A stretch of DNA of 49,145 nucleotides from a virus, in IMG/VR virus record IMGVR_UViG_3300009164_000112, positions 1 through 49,145 of that record. The stretch is one strand, 5' to 3'. Made by a program: the position numbers and the translations under genes. Positions 34,901 through 43,105 of the stretch are shown piece by piece (the first letter of the stretch is position 1; every line of letters begins with the position of its first letter). The notes under the pieces were generated by a model. That model did not search any database and was not told where the DNA came from. It was given only the letters and a program-made list of their open reading frames with translations.

Positions 34901-37900
34901 AGCTTGATTTGTTTGTAATGATAGTTTTATAGCACTAGGGCTTAAACAAATAACACTACCAACTGCCCAATTTTGTGTTAACCAGAAGGCAAATTCTTTA
35001 GCACTGGTCTCCCAGTTTGTTATGGCATTTAAGTTATTATTAAAATTATCAAAGATAAATCCTACAGATTTTAAATATTGCTCATAGCCAATTAAAAAAT
35101 CAACTACATCTTGGTATTCTGCAAATCTAGTTCCGTATGGAATACGAGATAATACAGATTCAAACTTTCTTTTGATTTCTATATCCTTGCCGCCAGATAC
35201 CGGAAGGCCGCCTAATCTTGTAAATTTTTCAGCATCAAATGTGTCTTGACTAGTATGTGCAGTAGTGCAACGATAATATTGATTATCATATCTTACTATA
35301 TTTTGTGCTCGGTATATCTGTGATGATGTCCAGTTCAGAAAGGGTTCGCTGATTCCACCAATGTTAATCACACGGCCGTTGCCTATAGGTTGATAATAAT
35401 CAAAATACGGATCATCAAATGTATAACCTCTAATTTCGTAACCATCGACAAATTTCTGAACAATAACTCCACTGTAGTTTATTTTTTGTATAGCAGAATT
35501 AGTGTTTAAAAAGATGTCATAATTTTCATCTGGCACAAAAACATTAGACGTGCTAGACGGGCTCTTGCTGTCTAATAATAATCTAAATTTTTCTTTGCTG
35601 GTAAATCCACCTAGCTTACTAGTCAATGAACAAGTAAGGTTACTTAAATCATTTTTATAATTATTGTATGTTGCAACATTTGGACCAGTTAATAACTCTA
35701 CAATCCAATTCAATATACCGCTAGAATATACTCGTGCATTGGACAGAGCAGTTGATGGTAATGATAAAGTTTTTAATTGTAATCTTAAATTAGTATCTTT
35801 GTAAACAAACTGTCCCACTAAATTTTTAACTGTTCTAGATCTATCTAACAACAGTCCTAAAATCTTATTTGGGTGCATTAATAGCGCAGTCTTGATTACA
35901 CTGAATGCATAATAGCTCGATCTAGTCCATGCAGATTCTGTAGGAGATCCATCTCCGAATGCAAAATCAGTGTTGGCATCAACCTGAATAAATCCTCTTA
36001 CAGAATTACTAATCAAAGGGCTGATTAAATTTCCATATTCATCTGCAGGTATTCTATCTACTAACCCAGGTCTAACAAATTTTTCTAAAACAACAGGAGG
36101 ATTTCCAGGTTGTCTAACAATACCTGCTTGTAGATCATCCCAAAGAATTAAGTTATCTGACGTATATGGTCTTGGGCCATATACCGATTGCCACCATGTA
36201 GGTTCTATACTAAACCCAAGACATTCCCACGGATGCGTGTGTGGGCGATCAGTGTCTAACAAATATCGATAAACACCTCTCCAATATCCTGGACTGGCCT
36301 CACCTGTTGGCAACGTATTTTTGTTGTAGTTGAAGGTAAAAGAATTTAGTCTATCAAAAAACTCATTTGCCGTTATATTGCTATCTAATAAACTTGTCCA
36401 TTTATAAAAGTCACCGCTGAGAATATCTAAAAACTCAGACTTAGTATAACTGTTAGTTCTGTTAACTCCTGGAATGATATCATAGATGTCTACAATAGTT
36501 GAATCGTAATCTATTTTGATATTATTATAAATTCTCTTTTCAAGTTCTAATAATATAGCATCTCTATAATCATTGTATGCAACTGTTATGCTGCCATCGT
36601 GACCTTGTATTACCAATGTTGGTTCAAGGTAAGTATCATCTTCGTAAATTTCAGGAACAAATTTTGGCCATAATCCTAATTTTGTAGGGGTAGCAGGTAT
36701 AAATGACCCGTCTGTAGTAGTGTATTCTACAATGTCGATAGAATCACCTTCAGCTAAAGGAGTTAAAATGTTAACAAATCCTTCACTGCTAAATTCATAT
36801 TCAACACCGTATACTAGTTGAGAACTATTCAGATAGATTAAAATTGCTTTATTTGATAACTCAGAAAGACTAAAAGTAAAAGACAACGGATATGTTGTAA
36901 TGTCGCTGTCTAAAACTTCAAAATTATATGTCTGGCCAGCTCGGTAAGGCAGCATGTCACTTAGATAGTATCTGTCAGTGTTAGGCTTTGGTTCATTTAT
37001 TTTAGCCAACACTAAGTCAACAAATTCTCTTGGATCAGTATCGATACCTAGTGAGTCTGCTGCCGCTAAGAAAATTCTTTTAAACTTGCCGTAGTCATCT
37101 CTGGCCATTTCTATAGCTTTTAGTGCGTTGGCTGTTTTACTACCTAGATGATACAAGCTATTCGCCATCGATCCACTATGCTGAATAAATCGTGTGCCGT
37201 ATTGTGAGAGATATCCGATGTCTCTTAAATTATTATCGCCTGGAAATGTTCCGACAAATTCGTTAACATTATTAACAATGGTGCCTACATGATCACTTAC
37301 CTGTCCTAATGTAAAAATACTGATATTATCATTCAACGGATTATTTTGTAAACTTATGGGTAGTTCATAATATCCATTATTATTTTTAGGTTGGGTAGCT
37401 AACGACTTAATTGTAAGTATATCTATTGATTTAATATTAGATGTTAATACTATTGTTTTATACCTTGCAGTGTCTACAATAGTATACAGATTTTTAGATA
37501 TTCTTAAACCATTAACATATACATTTAATTCTAAATCTGCAAGATCTAATATGTTGTCGTAAACATCTAACGCAAAATTATTAGTTTGATCAGACCCTTT
37601 ATAGATTCTAACCACTCGCTGATAATCATTGTAGTAGTTAGTGGTCCACCCATTACTGTAAGATGCTGTGCCATCAAACAACTTTAAATATGATTTTGAT
37701 ACACTTAATGTAATTAATTGAGCGGCAATTTTATAAGAGAACAAATCTTCATTGTAATCAAAATTAAAAACAATATCGCCTATGTTATTAATGTTTCTGT
37801 ATGTTAATGCAAATCCTAGTTCACTGTCATTAGTGCCAGTGCCCCGTGCATAAGAAAAAACTTTAGTTCCTTTAAAGTTAGTTCCTTCGTAATAGTTAAT

Positions 37901-39601
37901 ATTAGAAATACTGATTTCATTGTCGTCGAAGATATCAAAATAGATATCTTGATTAGTTGTTGTTTTTTCTTGACCAAGTGCCCATTGACTGCCGGTATAC
38001 CAATACATTTTACCTTGATTAGATCCTAGTTTAACTAGGACCGTTTCGTCGACTAGAGGTTCAGAATCGTCTGTATCAATCAATGTTATTTGTTTTTGTC
38101 GGGTAAGTCCAGATTGAACTTCAATAAATTTTACTTGGAAAATTCTACCAACTACTCGAACATCAGTGTCTGCTGCCACTAATAGCCTGTGGCCGTCTGC
38201 AAGATCTACACCATCTACATTATAGCCTATGCTACCTTCAATAGTGCTGAATACGTCTGTAGTGAATGTATCAATTAAGTCTACATTCTGTTTATTCTGA
38301 GTTCCAAAATTATACAGTTTTAAACCAGCATTAAATTCAATAATAGGACGTTTGGCTCTAGCTTCTTGATCTAAGTCTGCTATCGATCCGTTGATAGTTG
38401 CAGTGGTATTGATAATATCTTTGTGGAACCAACGATTATATCGACTCCAAGGATTTCTATCAGGACTGGCTTTGTTAACTGTTATATAATCTTTAGTTCC
38501 AGCATACGCACTGGCATCATCGAACGGCAAGTTGTCAAACGAAGTATCATCAAATAGTATAGTTTTTTGTTGACTGTATCCGCTGATAATTTCTAAGTCG
38601 TCAGCAGATACTAATTTAATACTACTACCCACTCCTTCTACATACCAATAACCGGAAGAATAAGATGTAGGGGTTACATTACCTACAAATTTTAATTTCA
38701 TTCCGTTACTTAGAGTGTATCCATTGCCCATAGTATAGTTTGATTTTCCGATAACTTCGGCTAATACATCAATACTGGTATTTTCTTCAATGTTTTGTAT
38801 TTGTAACACGCCGCCGACATTTACATCGTTTTCGCTAACATAGAATAAAATGTTTGGTGCATCTAACGGAACTTCAAATGTTATTACATCTCCGTCAACA
38901 GTAATTCCGTAAGGATACTTGTTTAATAATCCAGATGTTCGTTGTGTCTTAATGCTAAACGGATGTCCAGGTGCATTGATATTAAACTTATACGTTTGTC
39001 CTCGATATAATTTTAAAATAGGGTTTCTAGTTAACCCATCAGGAGTAAACAAGTATGCAAAATTGTCACCTTCGTCAACTAATCTCACTGAGTATTCGCT
39101 CTGGATTGCTAGTTGTTGTCCGTAGATGTTAACTACTTCTGGTCCGTATGGTAACCAATAGTATTGTTGAAAGTTTACAAACTTGTCCCAGTCAATTTGA
39201 GGGTTCCAACTGTAGAATTCTTCTTTGTTAATGCGTCTATGGTTGTTGGTGATGCCACCTAATACGCTGACGTGGTTAATATGATCAAGATAATCTTTGT
39301 TAAATGTTACAGAATCATTTTCATCTTTAATAATAACACTAGGTTCTAATTGATAAGTTTGACGATCTGTTGTTGTAGCAGATACAAATATATCGTTAGA
39401 TGTAGTGGCTTTACTGTCCTGTCTACCAATATACCCGTTAACTTTTTTAACCGTGCCAGGCTGGACTAACTGGTCCAGAGTTGCATGAACGAACTTTTTA
39501 TTACTATCAGTTCTATAAAATCTCGGCAGTAAATTAGAAACGTTTCTAGAAGACGGATCTAACGGTGCCGGATATTCGTTCTGATCGTTGTTATATGACA
39601 T
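25979..39601 (-). CDS. giant modular virion protein (4540 aa), at the gp7 position of the baseplate block
   Basis: One uninterrupted frame of 13.6 kb lies directly after the gp6-like gene, where T4 has gp7. Residues about 185-270 hold a cupredoxin-like segment (PILKLYRGQTYKFNINAPGH). Five carbohydrate-binding-like modules lie near residues 1424, 1679, 2159, 2304 and 2424 (for example YNLGDIVYYQGQYW). Residues about 2080-2690 carry seven FG-GAP-like units (for example FGQTVTFSEDARWLFVSAP). Residues about 3077-3140 and 3444-3517 repeat GVGY-x-x-PPYVTI and GTGYLSAPTI. About nine vYvNG-type adhesion modules lie mostly near the C-terminus (residues about 3580-4520). No enzymatic motif is seen. It is probably a fibrous or baseplate-attached adhesion protein; the exact T4 homologue is unclear. 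Start ATG 39601 has AAGG upstream. Confidence 0.85.
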   Translation of the reverse strand: MSYNNDQNEYPAPLDPSSRNVSNLLPRFYRTDSNKKFVHATLDQLVQPGTVKKVNGYIGRQDSKATTSNDIFVSATTTDRQTYQLEPSVIIKDENDSVTFNKDYLDHINHVSVLGGITNNHRRINKEEFYSWNPQIDWDKFVNFQQYYWLPYGPEVVNIYGQQLAIQSEYSVRLVDEGDNFAYLFTPDGLTRNPILKLYRGQTYKFNINAPGHPFSIKTQRTSGLLNKYPYGITVDGDVITFEVPLDAPNILFYVSENDVNVGGVLQIQNIEENTSIDVLAEVIGKSNYTMGNGYTLSNGMKLKFVGNVTPTSYSSGYWYVEGVGSSIKLVSADDLEIISGYSQQKTILFDDTSFDNLPFDDASAYAGTKDYITVNKASPDRNPWSRYNRWFHKDIINTTATINGSIADLDQEARAKRPIIEFNAGLKLYNFGTQNKQNVDLIDTFTTDVFSTIEGSIGYNVDGVDLADGHRLLVAADTDVRVVGRIFQVKFIEVQSGLTRQKQITLIDTDDSEPLVDETVLVKLGSNQGKMYWYTGSQWALGQEKTTTNQDIYFDIFDDNEISISNINYYEGTNFKGTKVFSYARGTGTNDSELGFALTYRNINNIGDIVFNFDYNEDLFSYKIAAQLITLSVSKSYLKLFDGTASYSNGWTTNYYNDYQRVVRIYKGSDQTNNFALDVYDNILDLADLELNVYVNGLRISKNLYTIVDTARYKTIVLTSNIKSIDILTIKSLATQPKNNNGYYELPISLQNNPLNDNISIFTLGQVSDHVGTIVNNVNEFVGTFPGDNNLRDIGYLSQYGTRFIQHSGSMANSLYHLGSKTANALKAIEMARDDYGKFKRIFLAAADSLGIDTDPREFVDLVLAKINEPKPNTDRYYLSDMLPYRAGQTYNFEVLDSDITTYPLSFTFSLSELSNKAILIYLNSSQLVYGVEYEFSSEGFVNILTPLAEGDSIDIVEYTTTDGSFIPATPTKLGLWPKFVPEIYEDDTYLEPTLVIQGHDGSITVAYNDYRDAILLELEKRIYNNIKIDYDSTIVDIYDIIPGVNRTNSYTKSEFLDILSGDFYKWTSLLDSNITANEFFDRLNSFTFNYNKNTLPTGEASPGYWRGVYRYLLDTDRPHTHPWECLGFSIEPTWWQSVYGPRPYTSDNLILWDDLQAGIVRQPGNPPVVLEKFVRPGLVDRIPADEYGNLISPLISNSVRGFIQVDANTDFAFGDGSPTESAWTRSSYYAFSVIKTALLMHPNKILGLLLDRSRTVKNLVGQFVYKDTNLRLQLKTLSLPSTALSNARVYSSGILNWIVELLTGPNVATYNNYKNDLSNLTCSLTSKLGGFTSKEKFRLLLDSKSPSSTSNVFVPDENYDIFLNTNSAIQKINYSGVIVQKFVDGYEIRGYTFDDPYFDYYQPIGNGRVINIGGISEPFLNWTSSQIYRAQNIVRYDNQYYRCTTAHTSQDTFDAEKFTRLGGLPVSGGKDIEIKRKFESVLSRIPYGTRFAEYQDVVDFLIGYEQYLKSVGFIFDNFNNNLNAITNWETSAKEFAFWLTQNWAVGSVICLSPSAIKLSLQTNQAQVNNIFDLFYSYKILQSDGQPLQSDFINTNRENSVYTLSPRNTNQGIYGATFYLIQKEHVLLLDNITYFNDVIYDPQPGYRQERIKVVGYISNGWDGSFNIPGFIYDQADVVVWAPWTDYRLGDIAQYKQFYYSAKYSTTGSLEFNPNDWTRLDKKPTKGLLPNWDYKAEQFNDFYDLNTDNFDIGQQRVAQHLIGYQKRTYLENIIKDDVSQYKFYQGMIAEKGTENVLNKLFDVLSADNQESLTLDEEWAVRVGQYGGSEAFDEIEITLDESQFKINPQAIEFTTEKTTEIPDFIIRQNSNDIYLKPADFNYSVWPTVVSPNKFLRTAGYVRYDDVALNIDTLDSLLTNSADYVLVDGDYVWCAFEGINWNVYRVTKHTVAVDSIVTTVTNIQLTFDSAPNLAVGEIIMVANSTNVNGFYKIKSLSGSVINLDNFSKGLAEEDSSQILIYKFITARLATFDTANNSLPEQLKPNELIWSDDQDNNKWAVWENSPVFSKKEIEQSFPIANQKFGTSFYINEATNKAVVSTNTNKVAIFELDPAGIWIQKQTINPDTTLAVSVGSFGQTVTFSEDARWLFVSAPTASNVKTRYAGTYSAPATYNEGDIVTTNFVHWEALHLIGADSTVITEFSEDWQPVRLVEASATGTSSGLFNQGMVYIYQKDDSGNYLFNHAITSPYPVANEKFGSKIKITEDNGEYLAVISSPGYNDNQGRLYFFRYGDVSVDSGYEWHMDYTRSYRGYHNPGYEYSAGEIVFYNYKLYQAVAAVPTDPFENNPSLWQEVSDANIQCFVPKQIVTLEYDNNVTADGSTTILFGESVESVFANDAFGYDFDLTTNGSKLVVSAPRSDNINYDNYRGPYRTDLAYNLGDIVYYQGQYWSCEGLIEDSSQGDSALADSTLDLTPAGPFIESKWHPLDLRVVDKGKIFVYSFNGTNFDLDSVISGKDLDLTQEVRLGESISLSNDGNSLAIGAGLYDGEKIDQGAVFVLTANANSYSLHQTITRKYAEVAEKFGHVVEFLNNDKSLVIFSKNGDNNVVTTFDNLATSFDESTNSIVDGFIDSGRIDVYDKYINNYIFGETLSLHIEIAKNEYGSMIQTARNSIFVSSPSATYDQNTDAGSVVVYSKTNSKYSWMKKHEQVEYVDIDKIKKMYLYNSNSNQLITYIDTIDTIRGKIAGVADQEIKYKTYYDPAIYSAGIESVTVDDGSNWTDQFVGTLWWDLTRAKFLESNDTNTIYRNSTWNTLYETASIDIYEWVKSKNLPAQWNKLADTEEGLVKGISGTTKYGDTVYSVKRKYDTQTKTFKNLYYYWVKNKKIVPNIEGRTISAESVALLISDPKGQGYKFTAFTSPSGISLFNCKNQLTDGQVKLNVQYWLVPQDNINIHSQWKIIRQDADTIVPAAIEEKWIDSLVGKDKNDRVVPDINLQPKKKYGIEFRPRQSMFVYRYEALKQVLEKTNSILKDLLIVDEFDLTNLKEKEAIPYPSRGLYDTVVDTDAEIRFVSTNVLRPAKLTPIIVDGKITGATVTETGVGYVNPPYVTIKGTGINAVVKTTIDTQGRVTGVTVLNGGIGYTSTTRFSVRPFSILVQTDSQALDRWSIYAYDNILQLWSRVKSQSYNVENFWSYVDWYASGYNQFTKIDYSVNYTYQIPLLSTNIGDTVKVFNVGSGGWMLLEKYADSTSQDYTQSYRVIGRQDGTIEFSNNLYTLKNSLLTFDGGLFDNDSYDNSASVELRIILETLRSDIFVDNYRQYWLDILFVGFRYALSEQTYLDWLIKTSYIKATHNAGELKQKTNYNNDNLSNYEDYVNEVKPYRTKVREYISAYNKIDAAPSMVSDFDLPPRINVNGVIEPLNVVYYDNEIVAGSTEVTEYPWKNWLDHVGFKIKSIEIVDGGALYVRPPVVRITGNGTGAEAVAYIANGKVNRIKIINTGTGYLSAPTIVLDGGLLENGTAGRAVAIIESEVVRSCHIAVKFDRINKNYYITELTETETFTGSGSLKQFALKWPADIKIGRSSVTVNAQEVLREEYTITMKSTTSRGYTSYYSVLTLDTAPTIGDIIEITYYKDITLLSAADRINFFYNPTTGQLGKNLDQLLTGVDYGGVTVTGLGFGAGAGWDALPWFSDQWDGFDSAFDDYIVTVGDSTYTYTLPYTPEVGQEINVYVNGLRIDDPYFALYDGSTVQPNGRKLPQDWVVMSTIIGDGVTNVINLPNLTDPYALNINAGDKVIFRKSTSDGSFLPNENEYDTILEGGNLAYTSATGVAPDDIILDGDNFVTPDTSHGPEELVPGQILDSVAVKVFSLPTDGSAKIKWMNYKANGTRTQFGINQYSNSKQAILVVIDDIIKTIDVDYTVDWQNNEVVFTSAPINNASVSVASWSFNGDGILDLDYFVADGSTVEFITNATWTEGATSVVLVNGNNLNYDLFQTDITYQSAYRVGIRFVSAPTDGSIINYMIQKSFYGDDSTQIQKTSIVKSETLVTDGSSLAYNLTNEIGFNQIYESNVIVRVGQTILRAPSAEYFTLADGELTYSLPQHKFAPYSFSPINLRVYLNGVLLLVGSEYIFDFETVSVELTASQYVEGGKLVVLVDTNAEYVLTYNTLELINTDSTSWPAGLDIEVISFYNHDVVDIQRKEDIITPAITLIPGTVDYFTFRNKERGLFVLDRVTVSDDYVWVIKNGQLLTHSIDWRLLEDRQTVEVKDVAQGDNISMIGYSPEFTNNQYSYMQFKDMLNRTHYKRLNKNKQTFIVNQLLQTDIGITVDDATVLDDPNPEGNLPGIIYINGERIEYFAKTGNVLSRLRRGTLGTGVPTVHNSGTSVLNIGISETIPYKDEFVVETFVATDSSNMLYVNYMPDVQPGTIDDGSTAYTEWFRSTIPDNFGQCNEVEVFVAGYRLKKKPYKLHDITIDPSSLGDVDHEAEFSVDGTSSSIRLTSPPPDDTKIVVIKKIGKMWNDLDTSLVDSTNNIANFIKAAPGVWPL

Positions 39602-39611
39602 CGGTTACCTT

Positions 39612-42600
39612 TTAAGAACTTGATATTTGATTTTTGTTTGCAATTTTTTCTGTTGTAGTTATTGCGCCATTGGATTTAATCTTACTACCTGTAATGCTAG
39701 TGATAATTTCTATATCGTCAACAGTGGCACCGCTGACAAATATCTCATCTTTCTCGCAAGATATTTCAAATAGACTGCCAAAATATAAATTATCTGCTTT
39801 CGGCACAATAACAAAACTGACAATAAACGGAGCCAGCTGAGACAACACATAGGTTGATAACTCGCTGAAATAGAACGTATTTCCAAAATCCCAATTTTCA
39901 ATAGCAAAGAACTGTTCTATTGCCACTAGTATGCGTGTCTTAACATCATTGTCACTGATAACCTGATCTGGATTTTTAACAACTTTAAATGTTGCTTGTA
40001 GATCAATGGTTGCCAATGTTCCAAACAATACTTTGTATTTCACTGGATGATAAATGATTTCATCGCTGATGGCTTTTATTTTTCTTAGGGTCGGATGTAA
40101 GTCATTATACAAATTATCACTGCTTGGCGGTAACGGTGCAGTTTCTATTACGCCGCTGACATATTGTCTGTAATATGTGTCATACTCTCTTGTTAACACA
40201 AATATATCAATGATATTGGTAATGCCAGGATCTATGCGAGACTCGTAGTCAGCATTATGAATATACTGGAATTTGAGATTATCTCGACCAACAAATACTT
40301 TGTAAGTTAAACTTGGAATCAGTGTTGAAGCAATTGAATCTAATTTTTTAACTACATCAGTATCCTGAAAGTAAAAATGCTGGCCTTCTGTATATTGCGA
40401 TAAACCACCAACTAGTATTTCGCTAGATAAAATAATTACTTTGCTGTCACTATTAGACACATATCGATAATCTTCTTGACGGTCACCAATGTTATACTTT
40501 TCTTGTATAATGTATTTGCTACTAGTTAATACAGACGTATCTATTATGTCGTTGAAAATTTCAGGATTATCTACTACACTGTCTTCATCCGAGTCAGGGA
40601 AAGTTATTTCAATTTTTTTAGTGTCAACATACCCATCTAATCCGTTATATTCTTTTAATACTGCCCAGTTTCTATCAAAAGTAAACGGAGTTGTTTGACT
40701 AGGTTTTGTATTAATACTTAAAACTTTTATAGCATCTTTAGCCACTGTGTTGGTTCTAGTATCATAAATTTTATCACTACTATCGTAATAAAATCTAACC
40801 TGTGTGTCACTTTCAAACACGTATCGTATCAGTCTTGATGCGACTGTATAGAATTCATCATCCGGAGTAAACAATATTAACCAACTGGCATCTAACTGTT
40901 GATTAGATTTATCACCAGATTTTCCAAGATTAAAACTGTTAACAGTATTGAGATTTGACTCAAATATTATTTTCCAAGTTCTTGTAGTTTTATCGTAGCG
41001 CAGACCAAACGGCTTGTTGTCGAATACCAAGTCGATCATTGTGGTAATTGTGCTGGGATCTATAATACTTTTATATTTTGGTATAATTTTAGAAACTATA
41101 GCACCTTGTGGTATAATGTCATTAAGGATGATCGGACCAAATCCAGTGGCCAGTATACCTGTATTATTTGCAGTGCCGTCACCTGTGACAGACACAATTT
41201 TAGTCCATAATACCGTGGCACTGTTGTTGGCAGTGGCCGAGCCATACTCTAATTTGTTATTTTTTGACTTGTCGAAATATCTTCCAACAGGTGCTGTAAA
41301 TTTTATCAATGCACCGGCTTCAATGTATGTCAAATCTGTTGCAGTGTATTGTCCTGTTTTAAAAACAGTGCCGTCAACAGTATCTCCGAAATAACCAGTA
41401 GTTTGATTAGTATCAACTGTAACTGGATACCAACCAGCATTAATAGTGACTGATGTATCTATTTCATAGTTTGAGTAGAAATAATTTTTTAAATTATCAT
41501 TTTTAATAATTTCAAAAACTTGATTGTAAATTACTGATTCAATGTCAGTTTTAGTAACATACGAAAATCTAAAACTGTCGTTGTATAATTCTTTGTATAC
41601 CGCACCATCATCAGAAAATAGATTTGTTTTGCTGTATTTTCCTGTGGGATCTATCAAGTCAAAGTAACGACTAATGCCGCTAGAACTTCTGTTCACTGCT
41701 TTGATTTTTAATAACTGTTGATTAACTGCTAACGGACTAATATTATAATCCTCGCCAGTTATCATTCTATTTTGTGTATAGTAATTTGCAGGTGCGTTGC
41801 TTTTTATACTTTCATTAGTTTCGGCTGCGGCAGCATTGACTACCATAGCTGTCAAACTCATGTTGATTGTTAAAATTTCAACCTGACCCGAATTACTGAG
41901 ATAAGAAATATCTATCGAAACTGATCGAACATCTTTAGGATTGATAGAGTAAGAAAATCCGTTGCTGTTTCTATAGTAAACTCTAAATGTTCCTAAAGGC
42001 AATGTGCCGAATACACCGTCAGAGAAGTTTAAACTAACCCTGTCTCCTACTCTGGTAATGACACTGTAGATGTTTTTAATATTCTTCTCTAAACTATTAT
42101 AAACAGTATTATTGCCCTTAAAACTAGATATTGGTTGCCAGTATTCTGCTTCTCGATTATTTTTATCAAGTCTATACAACCATACATCTGTGTCGTTAAT
42201 GTTAACTGCGTCAATGTCAATTACTTCATTTGACCCAGGTTGATCCAATGTAAATGTTCCAGTGTTTAACTGTCCTTGACGGAAGTGCATGAAGAATCCA
42301 CTGTTAGCCGAACCAGGACCGCGGCCATCATCTTTGTATATGAATGCCGGCTTAACTCCTTGTGCTGGGGCTTCTTCTTTGATTATTTCGTTGGTAGTAT
42401 CTATAATTGTGCTGGTAATTTCAAACGGCATGTTTCTACCATCAACTGCTTTGGTAAAACCAAAAACTGGCACGTCTGTATTAATACTCTTGAGTCTATA
42501 TTGCTCTGTAGGAACACCAAAGATTGTAGCTTTGGTGTCTGGCTTACCAAATTGTCTGTTGGTATCCAACGCTGAGTTGATCACTTTGATAAACTGTTCA

Positions 42601-43058
42601 TACCAATTGGCATTGGTTGCATCATTCCAGGTTACTGTAGAACCTGATAAGTTTCTATTGTTAGAATCAATGATAGCTTCTGTAGTTTTAACGCTGGTAA
42701 ATTTTAAAAATCCGTTTCCGGCTTGATTACGTTTGGCATTATAACTCAACAATCTTGCTAAACGTAGCACACTTTCACGGCGCTCTGCTAGTTCTAAAAA
42801 GTTATCTCTAGCATTAAGATCAACACGGAAGGCAATACTTTGACCTAAAAATGCAATAAGGTCTACTAATGCTAGGTATTCGCTTGATTCAATATAGTCG
42901 TTGAAATCTTCAGGATAGTTTTCTCTAATATAAGATATCATTACCCTGCGTAGGTTTTCAAAGTCGTAGCTCTGGAAATCAGCATTTTTAAATGACTGAT
43001 ATATTCTTTTCCAGTCTTCTGCTACTAGTAATCGATTTTGACGATCGGTCGATGACAT
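39612..43058 (-). CDS. gp6-like baseplate wedge protein (1148 aa)
   Basis: T4 gp6 links the baseplate wedges. The N-terminal part has YLALVDLIAFLGQSIAFRVD and LNARDNFLELAERRESVLRL, the gp6 signature, within the first 110 residues. The rest is long and beta-rich, making it far longer than T4 gp6 (660 aa). AAGGAT stands before the start and GATAAATA 20 bases upstream. It sits between gp25-like and the giant gene, matching the T4 order gp25-gp6-gp7. The wedge role is well supported; the long extension is unexplained. Confidence 0.85.
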   Translation of the reverse strand: MSSTDRQNRLLVAEDWKRIYQSFKNADFQSYDFENLRRVMISYIRENYPEDFNDYIESSEYLALVDLIAFLGQSIAFRVDLNARDNFLELAERRESVLRLARLLSYNAKRNQAGNGFLKFTSVKTTEAIIDSNNRNLSGSTVTWNDATNANWYEQFIKVINSALDTNRQFGKPDTKATIFGVPTEQYRLKSINTDVPVFGFTKAVDGRNMPFEITSTIIDTTNEIIKEEAPAQGVKPAFIYKDDGRGPGSANSGFFMHFRQGQLNTGTFTLDQPGSNEVIDIDAVNINDTDVWLYRLDKNNREAEYWQPISSFKGNNTVYNSLEKNIKNIYSVITRVGDRVSLNFSDGVFGTLPLGTFRVYYRNSNGFSYSINPKDVRSVSIDISYLSNSGQVEILTINMSLTAMVVNAAAAETNESIKSNAPANYYTQNRMITGEDYNISPLAVNQQLLKIKAVNRSSSGISRYFDLIDPTGKYSKTNLFSDDGAVYKELYNDSFRFSYVTKTDIESVIYNQVFEIIKNDNLKNYFYSNYEIDTSVTINAGWYPVTVDTNQTTGYFGDTVDGTVFKTGQYTATDLTYIEAGALIKFTAPVGRYFDKSKNNKLEYGSATANNSATVLWTKIVSVTGDGTANNTGILATGFGPIILNDIIPQGAIVSKIIPKYKSIIDPSTITTMIDLVFDNKPFGLRYDKTTRTWKIIFESNLNTVNSFNLGKSGDKSNQQLDASWLILFTPDDEFYTVASRLIRYVFESDTQVRFYYDSSDKIYDTRTNTVAKDAIKVLSINTKPSQTTPFTFDRNWAVLKEYNGLDGYVDTKKIEITFPDSDEDSVVDNPEIFNDIIDTSVLTSSKYIIQEKYNIGDRQEDYRYVSNSDSKVIILSSEILVGGLSQYTEGQHFYFQDTDVVKKLDSIASTLIPSLTYKVFVGRDNLKFQYIHNADYESRIDPGITNIIDIFVLTREYDTYYRQYVSGVIETAPLPPSSDNLYNDLHPTLRKIKAISDEIIYHPVKYKVLFGTLATIDLQATFKVVKNPDQVISDNDVKTRILVAIEQFFAIENWDFGNTFYFSELSTYVLSQLAPFIVSFVIVPKADNLYFGSLFEISCEKDEIFVSGATVDDIEIITSITGSKIKSNGAITTTEKIANKNQISSS

Positions 43059-43078
43059 CTTTTATCCTTGTTAATTAA

Positions 43079-43086
43079 TATTTATC
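43079..43086 (-). promoter_or_regulatory. T4-type late promoter GATAAATA
   Basis: On the minus strand GATAAATA lies 20 bases before the gp6-like start, with AAGGATAAAAG as ribosome-binding site between. It is one base from the TATAAATA boxes elsewhere and equals the one at 8550. Confidence 0.6.
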
Positions 43087-43105
43087 GAAAAAATAATCAG
43101 GGTAG

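Noticed and set aside
25979-39601. Many plus-strand open frames of 60-110 codons opposite the giant gene and gp6
   Set aside because: They are antisense to a long coherent coding frame, lack ribosome-binding sites and have no recognisable domains.
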